From Oasisia sp. SBJ-2009 (taxonomy: Eukaryota > Annelida > Polychaeta > Sabellida > Siboglinidae): 64,000 nucleotides of DNA. The position numbers were made by a program, and so were the translations under genes. The DNA is taken from NCBI GenBank assembly GCA_964017155.1, contig OZ024861.1:20037213-20101212 (forward strand). Reading direction: 5' to 3'. The notes under the pieces are model-generated. The model did not search any database. It had not been told where the DNA came from and saw only the letters and a program-made list of their open reading frames with translations. Positions 37,481-52,900 of this stretch are shown here, one piece after another; position 1 is the first letter of the stretch; every line of letters begins with the position of its first letter.

Positions 37481-38775
37481 TCGCATCCATCCAACCACCC
37501 CTACTTAGTGCATCCATCCATTCACATCTACTTAAAGCATCCATCCATTCACCTCTAGTGAATGCATCCACCATTCACCCTACTTAACGCATCCATCCAA
37601 CCACCCCTAATTAATGCATCAGTCCAACCACCCTTACTTTATTTAACGCATCCTTCCAACCGCCACTACTTAACGCATCCATCTATCGACCACTACTTAA
37701 CGCATCCATCCAACCACACCTATTTAATGCATCCATCTATTCACCTCTACTTAGTGTATGCGTCCAACCATCCCTACGTAGCGCATCCATCCAACCACCC
37801 CTACTGAACGAATCCATCCAACCACCCCTAATTATCGCATCCATCCAATCACCCCTACTTAACGGATCCATCCAACCACCCCTACTTAGCGCATCCATCA
37901 CTCCACTCCTACTTATCGCATCCATCCAACCCCCCCTAGTTATTGCATCCGTCCATTCACATCTACTTAATGCATCCACCCATTCACCTCTACTGAACGA
38001 ACCACCCCTACTTAACGCATCCATTCAACCACCCGTATATAAAGCATACATCCAACCACCTCTACTTAACGCATCAATCCAACCACCCCTAATTAAAGCA
38101 TCCAATCAACCACCCTTACTTAACGCATCCATAAAACCACCCCTATAACGCATCAATTCAACCACCCGTATTTAACATATCCATCCAACCACCCCTACTA
38201 AAGTCATCCATCCAACGAAGCCTACTTAATGCGTCCATCTATTCAGCTCTACTTTATGTATCAATCCAACCACCCCTACTTAGCCCATTCATCCAACCAC
38301 CCCTACATAGCGAATCCATCCAACCACCCCTAATTAACGCATCCATTCAACCACCCTTATATAAAGCATACCTCCAACCACCTCTACTTAACGCATCCAT
38401 TCAACCACGCCTACTTAGCGCATCCATTCAACCACGCCTACATAGCGCATCCATCCAACCACCCCTACTTAAAACATCATTCCAACCACCCCTAATTAAC
38501 GCATCCATTCAACTACCCTTACTTAGCGCATCCATCCAATCACCCCTACATAAAGCACCCATTCAACCAACCCTACTTAGCGCATCCATCCAATCACCCC
38601 TACATAACGCATCCATTCAACAACCCTTATTTAACGCATCCATCCAACCACCTCTACATAACGCATCCATCCAACCAAGCCTACTTAATTCACCCATCTA
38701 TTCACCTCTACTTAATGTATCAATCCAACCACCCCTACTTAGCCTATTCATCCAACCACCCCTACTTAGCGAATC
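37481..38775 (-). repeat. Satellite between core blocks
   Basis: A mosaic of segments also found elsewhere: 38,085-38,250 resembles 29,970-30,170, and 38,250-38,800 resembles 30,180-30,740 with deletions. Near 37,990 is a CACCTCTACTGAACGAACC monomer that corresponds to the odd GTTC-rich unit at 22,255-22,275 in the left arm. No non-satellite sequence. Confidence 0.7.
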
Positions 38776-40617
38776 CATCCAACCACCCCTAATTAACGCA
38801 TCCAACCAACCACCCCTACTTAACGCATCCAACCTACCACCCCTACTTAACGCATCCATCCAACCACTCCTACTTATCGCATCCATCCAACCACCCCTAT
38901 TTAGTGCATCCATCCATTCACATCTACTTAAAGCATCCATCCATTCACCTCTACTGAATGCATCCACCATTCACCCTATTTAACGCATCTATCCAACCAC
39001 CCCTAATTAATGCATCAGTCCAACCACCCTTACTTTATTTAACGCATCCTTCCAACCACCACTACTTAACGCATCCATCCATCGACCACTACTTAACGCA
39101 TCCATCCAACCACACCTATTTAATGCATCCATCTATTCACCTCTACTTAGTGTATGCATCCAACCATACCTACGTAGCGCATCCATCCAACCACCCCTAC
39201 TGAACGAATCCATCCAACCACCCCTAATTATCGCATCGAAACAACCACCCCTACTTAACGTATCCATTCAACCACCCCTACTTAACGCATCAATCCAACC
39301 ACCCCTAATTAACGCATCCATTCAACCACCCTTACTTAACGCATCCATCTAACCACCCCTACTTGTCGAATCCAACCAACCACCCCTACTTAACGCATCC
39401 ATTCAACCGCCCGTATATAAAGCATCCATCCAACCACCCCTAAATAGCGCATCCATCCATCCTCCCCTACATAACGTATCAATCCAACCACTCCTACTTA
39501 ATGCATCCATCCAATCACCCTTACTTAACGCATCCATCCAACCACCCCTAATTAACGCATCCATCCAACCACCCCTACTTAACGCATCCATCCAAACACC
39601 CCTACTTAGCGCATCCATCCAACCACCCCTACTTAACGCATCAATCCAACCACCCCTAATTAACGCATCCATTCAACCGCCCGTTTATAAAGCATCCATC
39701 CAACCACCCCTAATTAACGCATCCAACCAACCACCCCTACTTAACGCATCCAACCTACCACCCCTACTTAACGCATCCATCCAACCACTCCTACTTATCG
39801 CATCCATCCAACCACCCCTACTTAGTGCTTCCATCCATTCACATCTACTTAAAGCATCCATCCATTCACCTCTACTGAATGCATCCACCATTCACCCTAC
39901 TTAACGCATCTATCCAACCACCCCTAATTAATGCATCAGTCCAACCACCCTTACTTTATTTAACGCATCCTTCCAACCACCACTACTTAACGCATCCATC
40001 CATCGACTACTACTTAACGCATCCATCCAACCACACCTATTTAATGCATCCATCTATTCACCTTTACTTAGTGTATGCATCCAACCATACCTACGTAGCG
40101 CATCCATCCAACCACCCCTACTGAACGAATCCATCCAACCACCCCTAATTATCGCATCGAAACAACCACCCCTACTTAACGTATCCATTCAACCACCCCT
40201 ACTTAACGCATCAATCCAACCACCCCTAACTAACGCATCCATTCAACCACCCTTACTTAACGCATCCATCTAACCACCCCTACTTGTCGAATCCAACCAA
40301 CCACCCCTACTTAACGCATCCATTCAACCGCCCGTATATAAAGCATCCATCCAACCACCCCTAAATAGCGCATCCATCCATCCTCCCCTACATAACGTAT
40401 CAATCCAACCACTCCTACTTAATGCATCCATCCAATCACCCTTACTTAGCACATCCATCCAACCACCTCTACTTAAAGCATCCATCCAACCACCCCTAAT
40501 TAACGCATCCATCCAACCACCCCTACTTAACGCATCCATCCAAACACCCCTACTTAGCGCTTCCATCCAACCACCCCTACTTAACGCATCAATCCAACCA
40601 TCCCTAATTAACGCATC
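38776..40617 (-). repeat. 921-bp tandem duplication
   Basis: 38,776-39,696 and 39,697-40,617 match at offset 921 through the landmarks AACCTACCACCCC (38,832 and 39,753), ACCATTCACCCTA (38,964 and 39,885) and CATCGAAACAACC. Near 39,540 the second copy gains one monomer, so the offset becomes 948. The size is 34 monomers plus 3 bp, reflecting off-length variant units inside. Confidence 0.85.
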
Positions 40618-41939
40618 CATTCAACCGCCCGTATATAAAGCATCCATCCAACCACCCCTAAATAGCGCATCCATCCATCCACCTCTACATAACGTATCAA
40701 TCCAACCACTCCTACTTAATGCATCCATCCAATCACCCTTACTTAGCACATCCATCCAACCACCTCTACTTAACGCATCCATCCAACCACCGCTATTTAG
40801 CGTATCCATTAAACCACCCCTACTTAACGCATCCAACCTACCACCCCTACTTAACGCATCCATCCAACCACTCCTACTTATCGCATCCATCCAACCACCC
40901 CTACTTAGTGCATCCATCCATTCACATCTACTTAAAGCTTCCATCCATTCACCTCTAGTGAATGCATCCACCATTCACCCTACTTAACGCATCCATCCAA
41001 CCACCCCTAACTAATGCATCAGTCCAACCACCCTTACTTTATTTAACGCATCCTTCCAACCACCACTACTTAACGAATCCATCTATCGACCACTACTTAA
41101 CGCATCCATCCAACCACACCTATTTAATGCATCCATCTACTCACCTCTACTTAGTGTATGCATCCAACCATCCCTACGTAGCGCATCCATCCAACCACCC
41201 ATACTGAACGAATCCATCCAACCACCCCTAAATATCGCATCAAAACAACCACCCCTACTTAACGTATCCATCCAACCATCCGTCTATAAAGCATCCATCC
41301 AACCACCACTACTTAACGCATCCATCCATTCTCCTCTACTGAATGCATCCAACCATTCACCTCTATTTAACGCATCCACCCAACCACCCCTACCTATCGC
41401 ATCAATTCAATCACCCCTACATAACGCATCCATTCAACCACCCCTGTTTAACGTATCCATCCAACCACCCCTACTTAACGGATCCATCCAACCACCCCTA
41501 CTTATCGCATCCATCCAACCACCCCTAGTTATTGCATCCGTCCATTCACATCAACTTAATGCATCCACCCATTCACCTCTACTGAATGCATCCAACGAAC
41601 CACCCCTACTTAACGCATCCATTCAACCACCCGTATATAAAGCATACATCCAACCACCTCTACTTAACGCATCCATTCAACCACGCCTACTTAACGCATC
41701 CATTCAACCCCGCCTACTTAACGCATCCATCCAACCACCCCTACTTAAAACATCATTCCAACCACCCCTAATTAACGCATCCATTCAACTACCCTTACTT
41801 AGCGCATCCATCCAATCACCCCTATATAACGCATCCATTCAACAACCCTTATTTAACGCATCCATCCAACCACCTCTACATAACGCATCCATCCAACCAA
41901 GCCTACTTAATGCACCCATCTATTCACCTCTACTTAATG
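40398..41939 (-). repeat. 1,542-bp tandem HOR, copy 1
   Basis: Matches 41,940-43,481 with very few substitutions (for example near 42,272, 43,011 and 43,056). It spans one TATATAAAG monomer block, the ACCATTCACCCTA shortened unit, the TTATTGCATCCGTCC unit, and the CAACCCCGCC and CTTAAAACATCATTCC units. The join is in register within a GTATCAATCCAACCA monomer. Confidence 0.88.
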
Positions 41940-43481
41940 TATCAATCCAACCACTCCTACTTAATGCATCCATCCAATCACCCTTACTTAGCACATCCAT
42001 CCAACCACCTCTACTTAAAGCATCCATCCAACCACCCCTAATTAACGCATCCATCCAACCACCCCTACTTAACGCATCCATCCAAACACCCCTACTTAGC
42101 GCTTCCATCCAACCACCCCTACTTAACGCATCAATCCAACCATCCCTAATTAACGCATCCATTCAACCGCCCGTATATAAAGCATCCATCCAACCACCCC
42201 TAAATAGCGCATCCATCCATCCACCTCTACATAACGTATCAATCCAACCACTCCTACTTAATGCATCCATCCAATCATCCTTACTTAGCACATCCATCCA
42301 ACCACCTCTACTTAACGCATCCATCCAACCACCGCTATTTAGCGTATCCATTAAACCACCCCTACTTAGCGCATCCAACCTACCACCCCTACTTAACGCA
42401 TCCATCCAACCACTCCTACTTATCGCATCCATCCAACCACCCCTACTTAGTGCATCCATCCATTCACATCTACTTAAAGCTTCCATCCATTCACCTCTAG
42501 TGAATGCATCCACCATTCACCCTACTTAACGCATCCATCCAACCACCCCTAACTAATGCATCAGTCCAACCACCCTTACTTTATTTAACGCATCCTTCCA
42601 ACCACCACTACTTAACGAATCCATCTATCGACCACTACTTAACGCATCCATCCAACCACACCTATTTAATGCATCCATCTACTCACCTCTACTTAGTGTA
42701 TGCATCCAACCATCCCTACGTAGCGCATCCATCCAACCACCCATACTGAACGAATCCATCCAACCACCCCTAAATATCGCATCAAAACAACCACCCCTAC
42801 TTAACGTATCCATCCAACCATCCGTCTATAAAGCATCCATCCAACCACCACTACTTAACGCATCCATCCATTCTCCTCTACTGAATGCATCCAACCATTC
42901 ACCTCTATTTAACGCATCCACCCAACCACCCCTACCTATCGCATCAATTCAATCACCCCTACATAACGCATCCATTCAACCACCCCTGTTTAACGTATCC
43001 ATCCAACCAGCCCTACTTAACGGATCCATCCAACCACCCCTACTTATCGCATCCACCCAACCACCCCTAGTTATTGCATCCGTCCATTCACATCAACTTA
43101 ATGCATCCACCCATTCACCTCTACTGAATGCATCCAACGAACCACCCCTACTTAACGCATCCATTCAACCACCCGTATATAAAGCATACATCCAACCACC
43201 TCTACTTAACGCATCCATTCAACCACGCCTACTTAACGCATCCATTCAACCCCGCCTACTTAACGCATCCATCCAACCACCCCTACTTAAAACATCATTC
43301 CAACCACCCCTAATTAACGCATCCATTCAACTACCCTTACTTAGCGCATCCATCCAATCACCCCTATATAACGCATCCATTCAACAACCCTTATTTAACG
43401 CATCCATCCAACCACCTCTACATAACGCATCCATCCAACCAAGCCTACTTAATGCACCCATCTATTCACCTCTACTTAATG
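41940..43481 (-). repeat. 1,542-bp tandem HOR, copy 2
   Basis: Second copy. From 42,858 it is simultaneously the first unit of the 1,601-bp array, so the 1,542 and 1,601 periods are alternative HOR lengths of one family that differ by block content. Confidence 0.87.
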
Positions 43482-46400
43482 TATCAATCCAACCACCCCT
43501 ACTTAGCCTATTCATCCAACCACCCCTACTTAGCGAATCCATCCAACCACCCCTAATTAACGCATCCAACCAACCACCCCTACTTAACGCATCCATTCAA
43601 CCACCCGTATATAAGGCATCCATCCAACCACCCCTACTTAACGTATCAATCCAACCACTCCTACTTACTGCATCCATCCAATCACCACTACTTAACGCAT
43701 CCATCCAACTGCCTCTACATAACGCATCCAGCCAACTACACCTATTTAATGCATCAATTTGTTCACCTCTACTTAATATATCCATCATCCAACCACCAAT
43801 ACTTAGCGCATCCATCCAACCACCCCTACCTAGCGAATCGATCCAACCACACCTTATCAACGCATCCAACCAACCACCCCTACTTAACGCATCCATTCAA
43901 CCACCCGTATATAAAGCATCCATTCAACCACCCCTACTTAACGCATCCGTCCAACCACTCCTACTTAATGCATCCATCCAATCACCCCTACTTAACGCAT
44001 CCATCCAACCACCCCTAATTAACGCATTCATTCAACCGCCCGTATATAAAGCATCCATCCAACCACCCCTAAATAGCGCATCCATCCATCCACCCCTACA
44101 TGACTTATCAATCCAACCACTCCTACTTAATGCATCCATCCAATCACCCTTACTTAGCACATCCATCCAACCACCTCTGCTTAACGCATCCATCCAACCA
44201 CCGCTATTTAGCGTATCCATTAAACCACCCCTACTTAACGCATCCAACCTACCACCCCTATTTAGCGCATCAATTCAACCACCCCTAATTAACGCATCCA
44301 TTCAACCTCCCTTACTTGACGCATCCATCCAACCACCCCTACATAACGAATCCATTCATCCACCCCTACTTAACGCATCAGTCCAACCACCCCTATTTAA
44401 CGTATCCATCCAACCACCCCTAATTAATGCATAAGTCCAACCACCCTTACTTTTCTTAACGCATCCATCCATTCTCCTCTACTGAATGCATCCAACCATT
44501 CACCTCTATTTAACGCATCCACCCAACCACCCCTACCTATCGCATCAATTCAATCACCCCTACATAACGCATCCATTCAACCACCCCTGTTTAACGTATC
44601 CATCCAACCACCCCTACTTAACGGATCCATCCAACCACCCCTACTTATCGCATCCATCCAACCACCCCTAGTTATTGCATCCGTCCATTCACATCAACTT
44701 AATGCATCCACCCATTCACCTCTACTGAATGCATCCAACGAACCACCCCTACTTAACGCATCCATTCAACCACCCGTATATAAAGCATACATCCAACCAC
44801 CTCTACTTAACGCATCCATTCAACCACGCCTACTTAACGCATCCATTCAACCCCGCCTACTTAACGCATCCATCCAACCACCCCTACTTAAAACATCATT
44901 CCAACCACCCCTAATTAACGCATCCATTCAACTACCCTTACTTAGCGCATCCATCCAATCACCCCTATATAACGCATCCATTCAACAACCCTTATTTAAC
45001 GCATCCATCCAACCACCTCTACATAACGCATCCATCCAACCAAGCCTACTTAATGCACCCATCTATTCACCTCTACTTAATGTATCAATCCAACCACCCC
45101 TACTTAGCCTATTCATCCAACCACCCCTACTTAGCGAATCCATCCAACCACCCCTAATTAACGCATCCAACCAACCACCCCTACTTAACGCATCCATTCA
45201 ACCACCCGTATATAAGGCATCCATCCAACCACCCCTACTTAACGTATCAATCCAACCACTCCTACTTACTGCATCCATCCAATCACCACTACTTAACGCA
45301 TCCATCCAACTGCCTCTACATAACGCATCCAGCCAACTACACCTATTTAATGCATCAATTTGTTCACCTCTACTTAATATATCCATCATCCAACCACCAA
45401 TACTTAGCGCATCCATCCAACCACCCCTACCTAGCGAATCGATCCAACCACACCTTATCAACGCATCCAACCAACCACCCCTACTTAACGCATCCATTCA
45501 ACCACCCGTATATAAAGCATCCATTCAACCACCCCTACTTAACGCATCCGTCCAACCACTCCTACTTAATGCATCCATCCAATCACCCCTACTTAACGCA
45601 TCCATCCAACCACCCCTAATTAACGCATTCATTCAACCGCCCGTATATAAAGCATCCATCCAACCACCCCTAAATAGCGCATCCATCCATCCACCCCTAC
45701 ATTACTTATCAATCCAACCACTCCTACTTAATGCATCCATCCAATCACCCTTACTTAGCACATCCATCCAACCACCTCTGCTTAACGCATCCATCCAACC
45801 ACCGCTATTTAGCGTATCCATTAAACCACCCCTACTTAACGCATCCAACCTACCACCCCTACTTAGCGCATCAATTCAACCACCCCTAATTAACGCATCC
45901 ATTCAACCTCCCTTACTTGACGCATCCATCCAACCACCCCTACATAACGAATCCATTCATCCACCCCTACTTAACGCATCAGTCCAACCACCCCTATTTA
46001 ACGTATCCATCCAACCACCCCTAATTAATGCATAAGTCCAACCACCCTTACTTTTCTTAACGCATCCATCCATTCTCCTCTACTGAATGCATCCAACCAT
46101 TCACCTCTATTTAACGCATCCACCCAACCACCCCTACCTATCGCATCAATTCAATCACCCCTACATAACGCATCCATTCAACCACCCCTGTTTAACGTAT
46201 CCATCCAACCACCCCTACTTAACGGATCCATCCAACCACCCCTACTTATCGCATCCATCCAACCACCCCTAGTTATTGCATCCGTCCATTCACATCAACT
46301 TAATGCATCCACCCATTCACCTCTACTGAATGCATCCAACGAACCACCCCTACTTAACGCATCCATTCAACCACCCGTATATAAAGCATACATCCAACCA

Positions 46401-47984
46401 CCTCTACTTAACGCATCCATTCAACCACGCCTACTTAACGCATCCATTCAACCCCGCCTACTTAACGCATCCATCCAACCACCCCTACTTAAAACATCAT
46501 TCCAACCACCCCTAATTAACGCATCCATTCAACTACCCTTACTTAGCGCATCCATCCAATCACCCCTATATAACGCATCCATTCAACAACCCTTATTTAA
46601 CGCATCCATCCAACCACCTCTACATAACGCATCCATCCAACCAAGCCTACTTAATGCACCCATCTATTCACCTCTACTTAATGTATCAATCCAACCACCC
46701 CTACTTAGCCTATTCATCCAACCACCCCTACTTAGCGAATCCATCCAACCACCCCTAATTAACGCATCCAACCAACCACCCCTACTTAACGCATCCATTC
46801 AACCACCCGTATATAAGGCATCCATCCAACCACCCCTACTTAACGTATCAATCCAACCACTCCTACTTACTGCATCCATCCAATCACCACTACTTAACGC
46901 ATCCATCCAACTGCCTCTACATAAAGCATCCAGCCAACTACACCTATTTAATGCATCAATTTGTTCACCTCTACTTAATATATCCATCATCCAACCACCA
47001 ATACTTAGCGCATCCATCCAACCACCCCTACCTAGCGAATCGATCCAACCACACCTTATCAACGCATCCAACCAACCACCCCTACTTAACGCATCCATTC
47101 AACCACCCGTATATAAAGCATCCATTCAACCACCCCTACTTAACGCATCCGTCCAACCACTCCTACTTAATGCATCCATCCAATCACCCCTACTTAACGC
47201 ATCCATCCATCCACCTCTTCTTAGCGCATCCATCCAACAACCCCTAATTAACGCATCCATCCAACCACCCCTACTTAACGCATCCATCCAAACACCCCTA
47301 CTTAGCGCTTCCATCCAGTCACCCCTACTTAGCGCATCAATCCAACCACCCCTAATTAACGCATCCATTCAACCTCCCTTACTTGACCCATCCATCCAAC
47401 CACCCCTACATAACGAAACCATTCAACCACCCCTACATAACGCATCAGTCCAACCACCCCTACTTAACGCATCCATCCAAACACCCCTACTTAGCGCTTC
47501 CATCCAACCACCCCTACTTAACGCATCAATCCAACCACCCCTAATTAACGCATTCATTCAACCGCCCGTATATAAAGCATCCATCCAACCACCCCTAAAT
47601 AGCGCATCCATCCATCCACCCCTACATGACTTATCAATCCAACCACTCCTACTTAATGCATCCATCCAATCACCCTTACTTAGCACATCCATCCAACCAC
47701 CTCTGCTTAACGCATCCATCCAACCACCGCTATTTAGCGTATCCATTAAACCACCCCTACTTAACGCATCCAACCTACCACCCCTACTTAGCGCATCAAT
47801 TCAACCACCCCTAATTAACGCATCCATTCAACCTCCCTTACTTGACGCATCCATCCAACCACCCCTACATAACGAATCCATTCATCCACCCCTACTTAAC
47901 GCATCAGTCCAACCACCCCTATTTAACGTATCCATCCAACCACCCCTAATTAATGCATAAGTCCAACCACCCTTACTTTTCTTA
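42858..47984 (-). repeat. 1,601-bp HOR array, three units (third 1,925 bp)
   Basis: Units 42,858-44,458 and 44,459-46,059 are 1,601 bp. The third, 46,060-47,984, is 1,925 bp because a 12-monomer (324-bp) block is inserted at about 47,208-47,531. Landmarks spaced by 1,601 include the GTTCACCTCTACTTAATATA monomer (near 43,760, 45,361 and 46,962), CAACCCCGCC (near 43,249, 44,850 and 46,451) and CTTTTCTTAAC (44,450 and 46,051). Copies differ by isolated substitutions, such as ACATTACTTATC near 45,700 where the others have ACATGACTTATC. Confidence 0.92.
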
Positions 47985-49984
47985 ACACATCCATCCATCC
48001 ACCACTACTTAACGCATCCATCCAACCACCCCTACTTAACGCATCCATCTAACCACACCTATTTAATGCATCCATCTATTCACCTCAACTTAATATATCC
48101 ATCCAACCACCCCTACCTAGCGCATCCATCCAGCCACCCCTACTTAGCGAATCCATCCAACAAACCCTACTTATCGCATCCAACCAACCACCCCTACTTA
48201 ACGCATCCATCCATTCTCTTCTACTGAATGCATCCAAGCATTCACCTCTACTTATCGCATCCATCCAACCACCCCTACATAACGCATCAATTCAACCACC
48301 CCTACATAACGCATCCATTCAACAACCCATATTTAACGTATCCATCCAACCACCCCTACTTAACGCATCCATTCAACCACCCGTATATAAAGCATTCATC
48401 CAACCACCCCTACTTAACGCATCCATTCAACCATTCCTGCTTAACGCATCAATCCAACCACCCCTACTTAACGCATCCATCCAACCACCCCTACTTAACG
48501 CATCCATCCAACCACTCCTACTTATCGCATACATACACCCACCACGACTTAACGAATCAATCCATTCTCCTCTACTGAATGCATCCAACCATTCATCTCT
48601 ACTTAACCTATCCATCCAACCACCCCTACTTAACGCATCCATCCAACCAAGCCTACTTAATGCATCCATCTATTCACCTCTACTTAATGTATTAATCCAA
48701 CCACCACTACTTAGCCCATTCGTCCAACCACCCCTACTTAGCGAATCCATCCAACCACCCCTAATTAACGCATCCAACCATCCACCCCTACTTAGCGCAT
48801 CCATTGAACCACCCGTATATACAGCATCCATCCAACCACCCCTACTTAACGCATCCAAACAACCACCCCTACTTAACGCATCCATCCAACCACCCCTACT
48901 TAACGCATCCATCCAACCACCCCTACTGAACGTGTCAATCCAACCACTCCTACTTAATGCATCTATCCAATCATCCCTACTTAACGCATCCATCCAACCA
49001 CCTCTACTTAACGCATCCATCCAACCACCCCTAATTAAAGCATCCATCCAACCACCCCTACTTAACGCATCCATCCAATCACCCCTACTTAGCGCTTCCA
49101 TCCAACCACCCCTACTTAATGCATCCATCCATTCACCTCTACTGAATGCATCCATCCATTCACCTCTACTTCACGCATCCATACAACCACCCCTACTTAT
49201 TGCATCCATCCAACCACCCCTACTTAACGCATCCATCCAACCACCCCTACTTAACGCATCCATGCAACAACCCCTGCTTAACGCATCCATCCAAACACCC
49301 CTACTTAACGCATCCATCCAACCACCCCTACTTAACGTAACAATCCAACCACTCCTACTTAATGCATCCATCCAGTCACCCCTACTTAACGCATCCATGC
49401 AACCACCTCTACATGACGCATCCATTCAACCACGCATAATTAACGCATCCATCCAACAACCCCTACTTAACGCATCCATCCAAACACCCCTACTTAACGC
49501 ATCCATCCAACCACCCCTACTTAACGCATCAATCCAACCACCCCTAATTAACGCATCCATTCAATCACCCTTACTTAATGCATCCATCCAACCAGCCCTA
49601 CATAACGCTTCCATCCAACCACCCCTACTTAACGCATCCATCCAACCACCGCTATTTAACGTATCCATCCAACTACCCCTACTTAACGCATCCATCCAAC
49701 CACTCCTACTTATCGCATCCATCCAACCACCCCTACTTAACGCATCCATCCAACCACCCCTACTTAACTTAACAATCCAACAACTCCTACTTAATGCATC
49801 CATCCAGTCACCCCTACTTAACGCATCCATCCAACCACCTCTACCTGACGCATCCATCCAACCACGCATAATTAACGCATCCATCCAACCACCCCTACTT
49901 ACCGCATCCATCCAACCTCTCCTACTTAACGCATCCATCCAAACATGCCTACTTAGCGCTTCCATCCAACCACCCCTACTTAAC
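47985..49984 (-). repeat. Homogeneous block shared with 33.86-35.86 kb and 54.0-56.0 kb
   Basis: Continues the super-repeat with long runs of near-canonical monomers. It matches 33,859-35,857 (offset about 14,126) and 53,998-55,993 (offset 6,013), with a handful of substitutions (for example near 48,498, 49,594 and 49,789). At 49,984-49,990 it jumps to an AACCTACCACC unit matching 42,377, the junction of the 7.6-kb tandem duplication. Confidence 0.88.
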
Positions 49985-52900
49985 GCATCCAACCTACCAC
50001 CCCTACTTAACGCATCCATCCAACCACTCCTACTTATCGCATCCATCCAACCACCCCTACTTAGTGCATCCATCCATTCACATCTACTTAAAGCTTCCAT
50101 CCATTCACCTCTAGTGAATGCATCCACCATTCACCCTACTTAACGCATCCATCCAACCACCCCTAACTAATGCATCAGTCCAACCACCCTTACTTTATTT
50201 AACGCATCCTTCCAACCACCACTACTTAACGAATCCATCTATCGACCACTACTTAACGCATCCATCCAACCACACCTATTTAATGCATCCATCTACTCAC
50301 CTCTACTTAGTGTATGCATCCAACCATCCCTACGTAGCGCATCCATCCAACCACCCATACTGAACGAATCCATCCAACCACCCCTAAATATCGCATCAAA
50401 ACAACCACCCCTACTTAACGTATCCATCCAACCATCCGTCTATAAAGCATCCATCCAACCACCACTACTTAACGCATCCATCCATTCTCCTCTACTGAAT
50501 GCATCCAACCATTCACCTCTATTTAACGCATCCACCCAACCACCCCTACCTATCGCATCAATTCAATCACCCCTACATAACGCATCCATTCAACCACCCC
50601 TGTTTAACGTATCCATCCAACCACCCCTACTTAACGGATCCATCCAACCACCCCTACTTATCGCATCCATCCAACCACCCCTAGTTATTGCATCCGTCCA
50701 TTCACATCAACTTAATGCATCCACCCATTCACCTCTACTGAATGCATCCAACGAACCACCCCTACTTAACGCATCCATTCAACCACCCGTATATAAAGCA
50801 TACATCCAACCACCTCTACTTAACGCATCCATTCAACCACGCCTACTTAACGCATCCATTCAACCCCGCCTACTTAACGCATCCATCCAACCACCCCTAC
50901 TTAAAACATCATTCCAACCACCCCTAATTAACGCATCCATTCAACTACCCTTACTTAGCGCATCCATCCAATCACCCCTATATAACGCATCCATTCAACA
51001 ACCCTTATTTAACGCATCCATCCGACCACCTCTACATAACGCATCCATCCAACCAAGCCTACTTAATGCACCCATCTATTCACCTCTACTTAATGTATCA
51101 ATCCAACCACCCCTACTTAGCCTATTCATCCAACCACCCCTACTTAGCGAATCCATCCAACCACCCCTAATTAACGCATCCAACCAACCACCCCTACTTA
51201 ACGCATCCATTCAACCACCCGTATATAAGGCATCCATCCAACCACCCCTACTTAACGTATCAATCCAACCACTCCTACTTACTGCATCCATCCAATCACC
51301 ACTACTTAACGCATCCATCCAACTGCCTCTACATAACGCATCCAGCCAACTACACCTATTTAATGCATCAATTTGTTCACCTCTACTTAATATATCCATC
51401 ATCCAACCACCAATACTTAGCGCATCCATCCAACCACCCCTACCTAGCGAATCGATCCAACCACACCTTATCAACGCATCCAACCAACCACCCCTACTTA
51501 ACGCATCCATTCAACCACCCGTATATAAAGCATCCATTCAACCACCCCTACTTAACGCATCCGTCCAACCACTCCTACTTAATGCATCCATCCAATCACC
51601 CCTACTTAACGCATCCATCCAACCACCCCTAATTAACGCATTCATTCAACCGCCCGTATATAAAGCATCCATCCAACCACCCCTAAATAGCGCATCCATC
51701 CATCCACCCCTACATGACTTATCAATCCAACCACTCCTACTTAATGCATCCATCCAATCACCCTTACTTAGCACATCCATCCAACCACCTCTGCTTAACG
51801 CATCCATCCAACCACCGCTATTTAGCGTATCCATTAAACCACCCCTACTTAACGCATCCAACCTACCACCCCTATTTAGCGCATCAATTCAACCACCCCT
51901 AATTAACGCATCCATTCAACCTCCCTTACTTGACGCATCCATCCAACCACCCCTACATAACGAATCCATTCATCCACCCCTACTTAACGCATCAGTCCAA
52001 CCACCCCTATTTAACGTATCCATCCAACCACCCCTAATTAATGCATAAGTCCAACCACCCTTACTTTTCTTAACGCATCCATCCATTCTCCTCTACTGAA
52101 TGCATCCAACCATTCACCTCTATTTAACGCATCCACCCAACCACCCCTACCTATCGCATCAATTCAATCACCCCTACATAACGCATCCATTCAACCACCC
52201 CTGTTTAACGTATCCATCCAACCACCCCTACTTAACGGATCCATCCAACCACCCCTACTTATCGCATCCATCCAACCACCCCTAGTTATTGCATCCGTCC
52301 ATTCACATCAACTTAATGCATCCACCCATTCACCTCTACTGAATGCATCCAACGAACCACCCCTACTTAACGCATCCATTCAACCACCCGTATATAAAGC
52401 ATACATCCAACCACCTCTACTTAACGCATCCATTCAACCACGCCTACTTAACGCATCCATTCAACCCCGCCTACTTAACGCATCCATCCAACCACCCCTA
52501 CTTAAAACATCATTCCAACCACCCCTAATTAACGCATCCATTCAACTACCCTTACTTAGCGCATCCATCCAATCACCCCTATATAACGCATCCATTCAAC
52601 AACCCTTATTTAACGCATCCATCCAACCACCTCTACATAACGCATCCATCCAACCAAGCCTACTTAATGCACCCATCTATTCACCTCTACTTAATGTATC
52701 AATCCAACCACCCCTACTTAGCCTATTCATCCAACCACCCCTACTTAGCGAATCCATCCAACCACCCCTAATTAACGCATCCAACCAACCACCCCTACTT
52801 AACGCATCCATTCAACCACCCGTATATAAGGCATCCATCCAACCACCCCTACTTAACGTATCAATCCAACCACTCCTACTTACTGCATCCATCCAATCAC

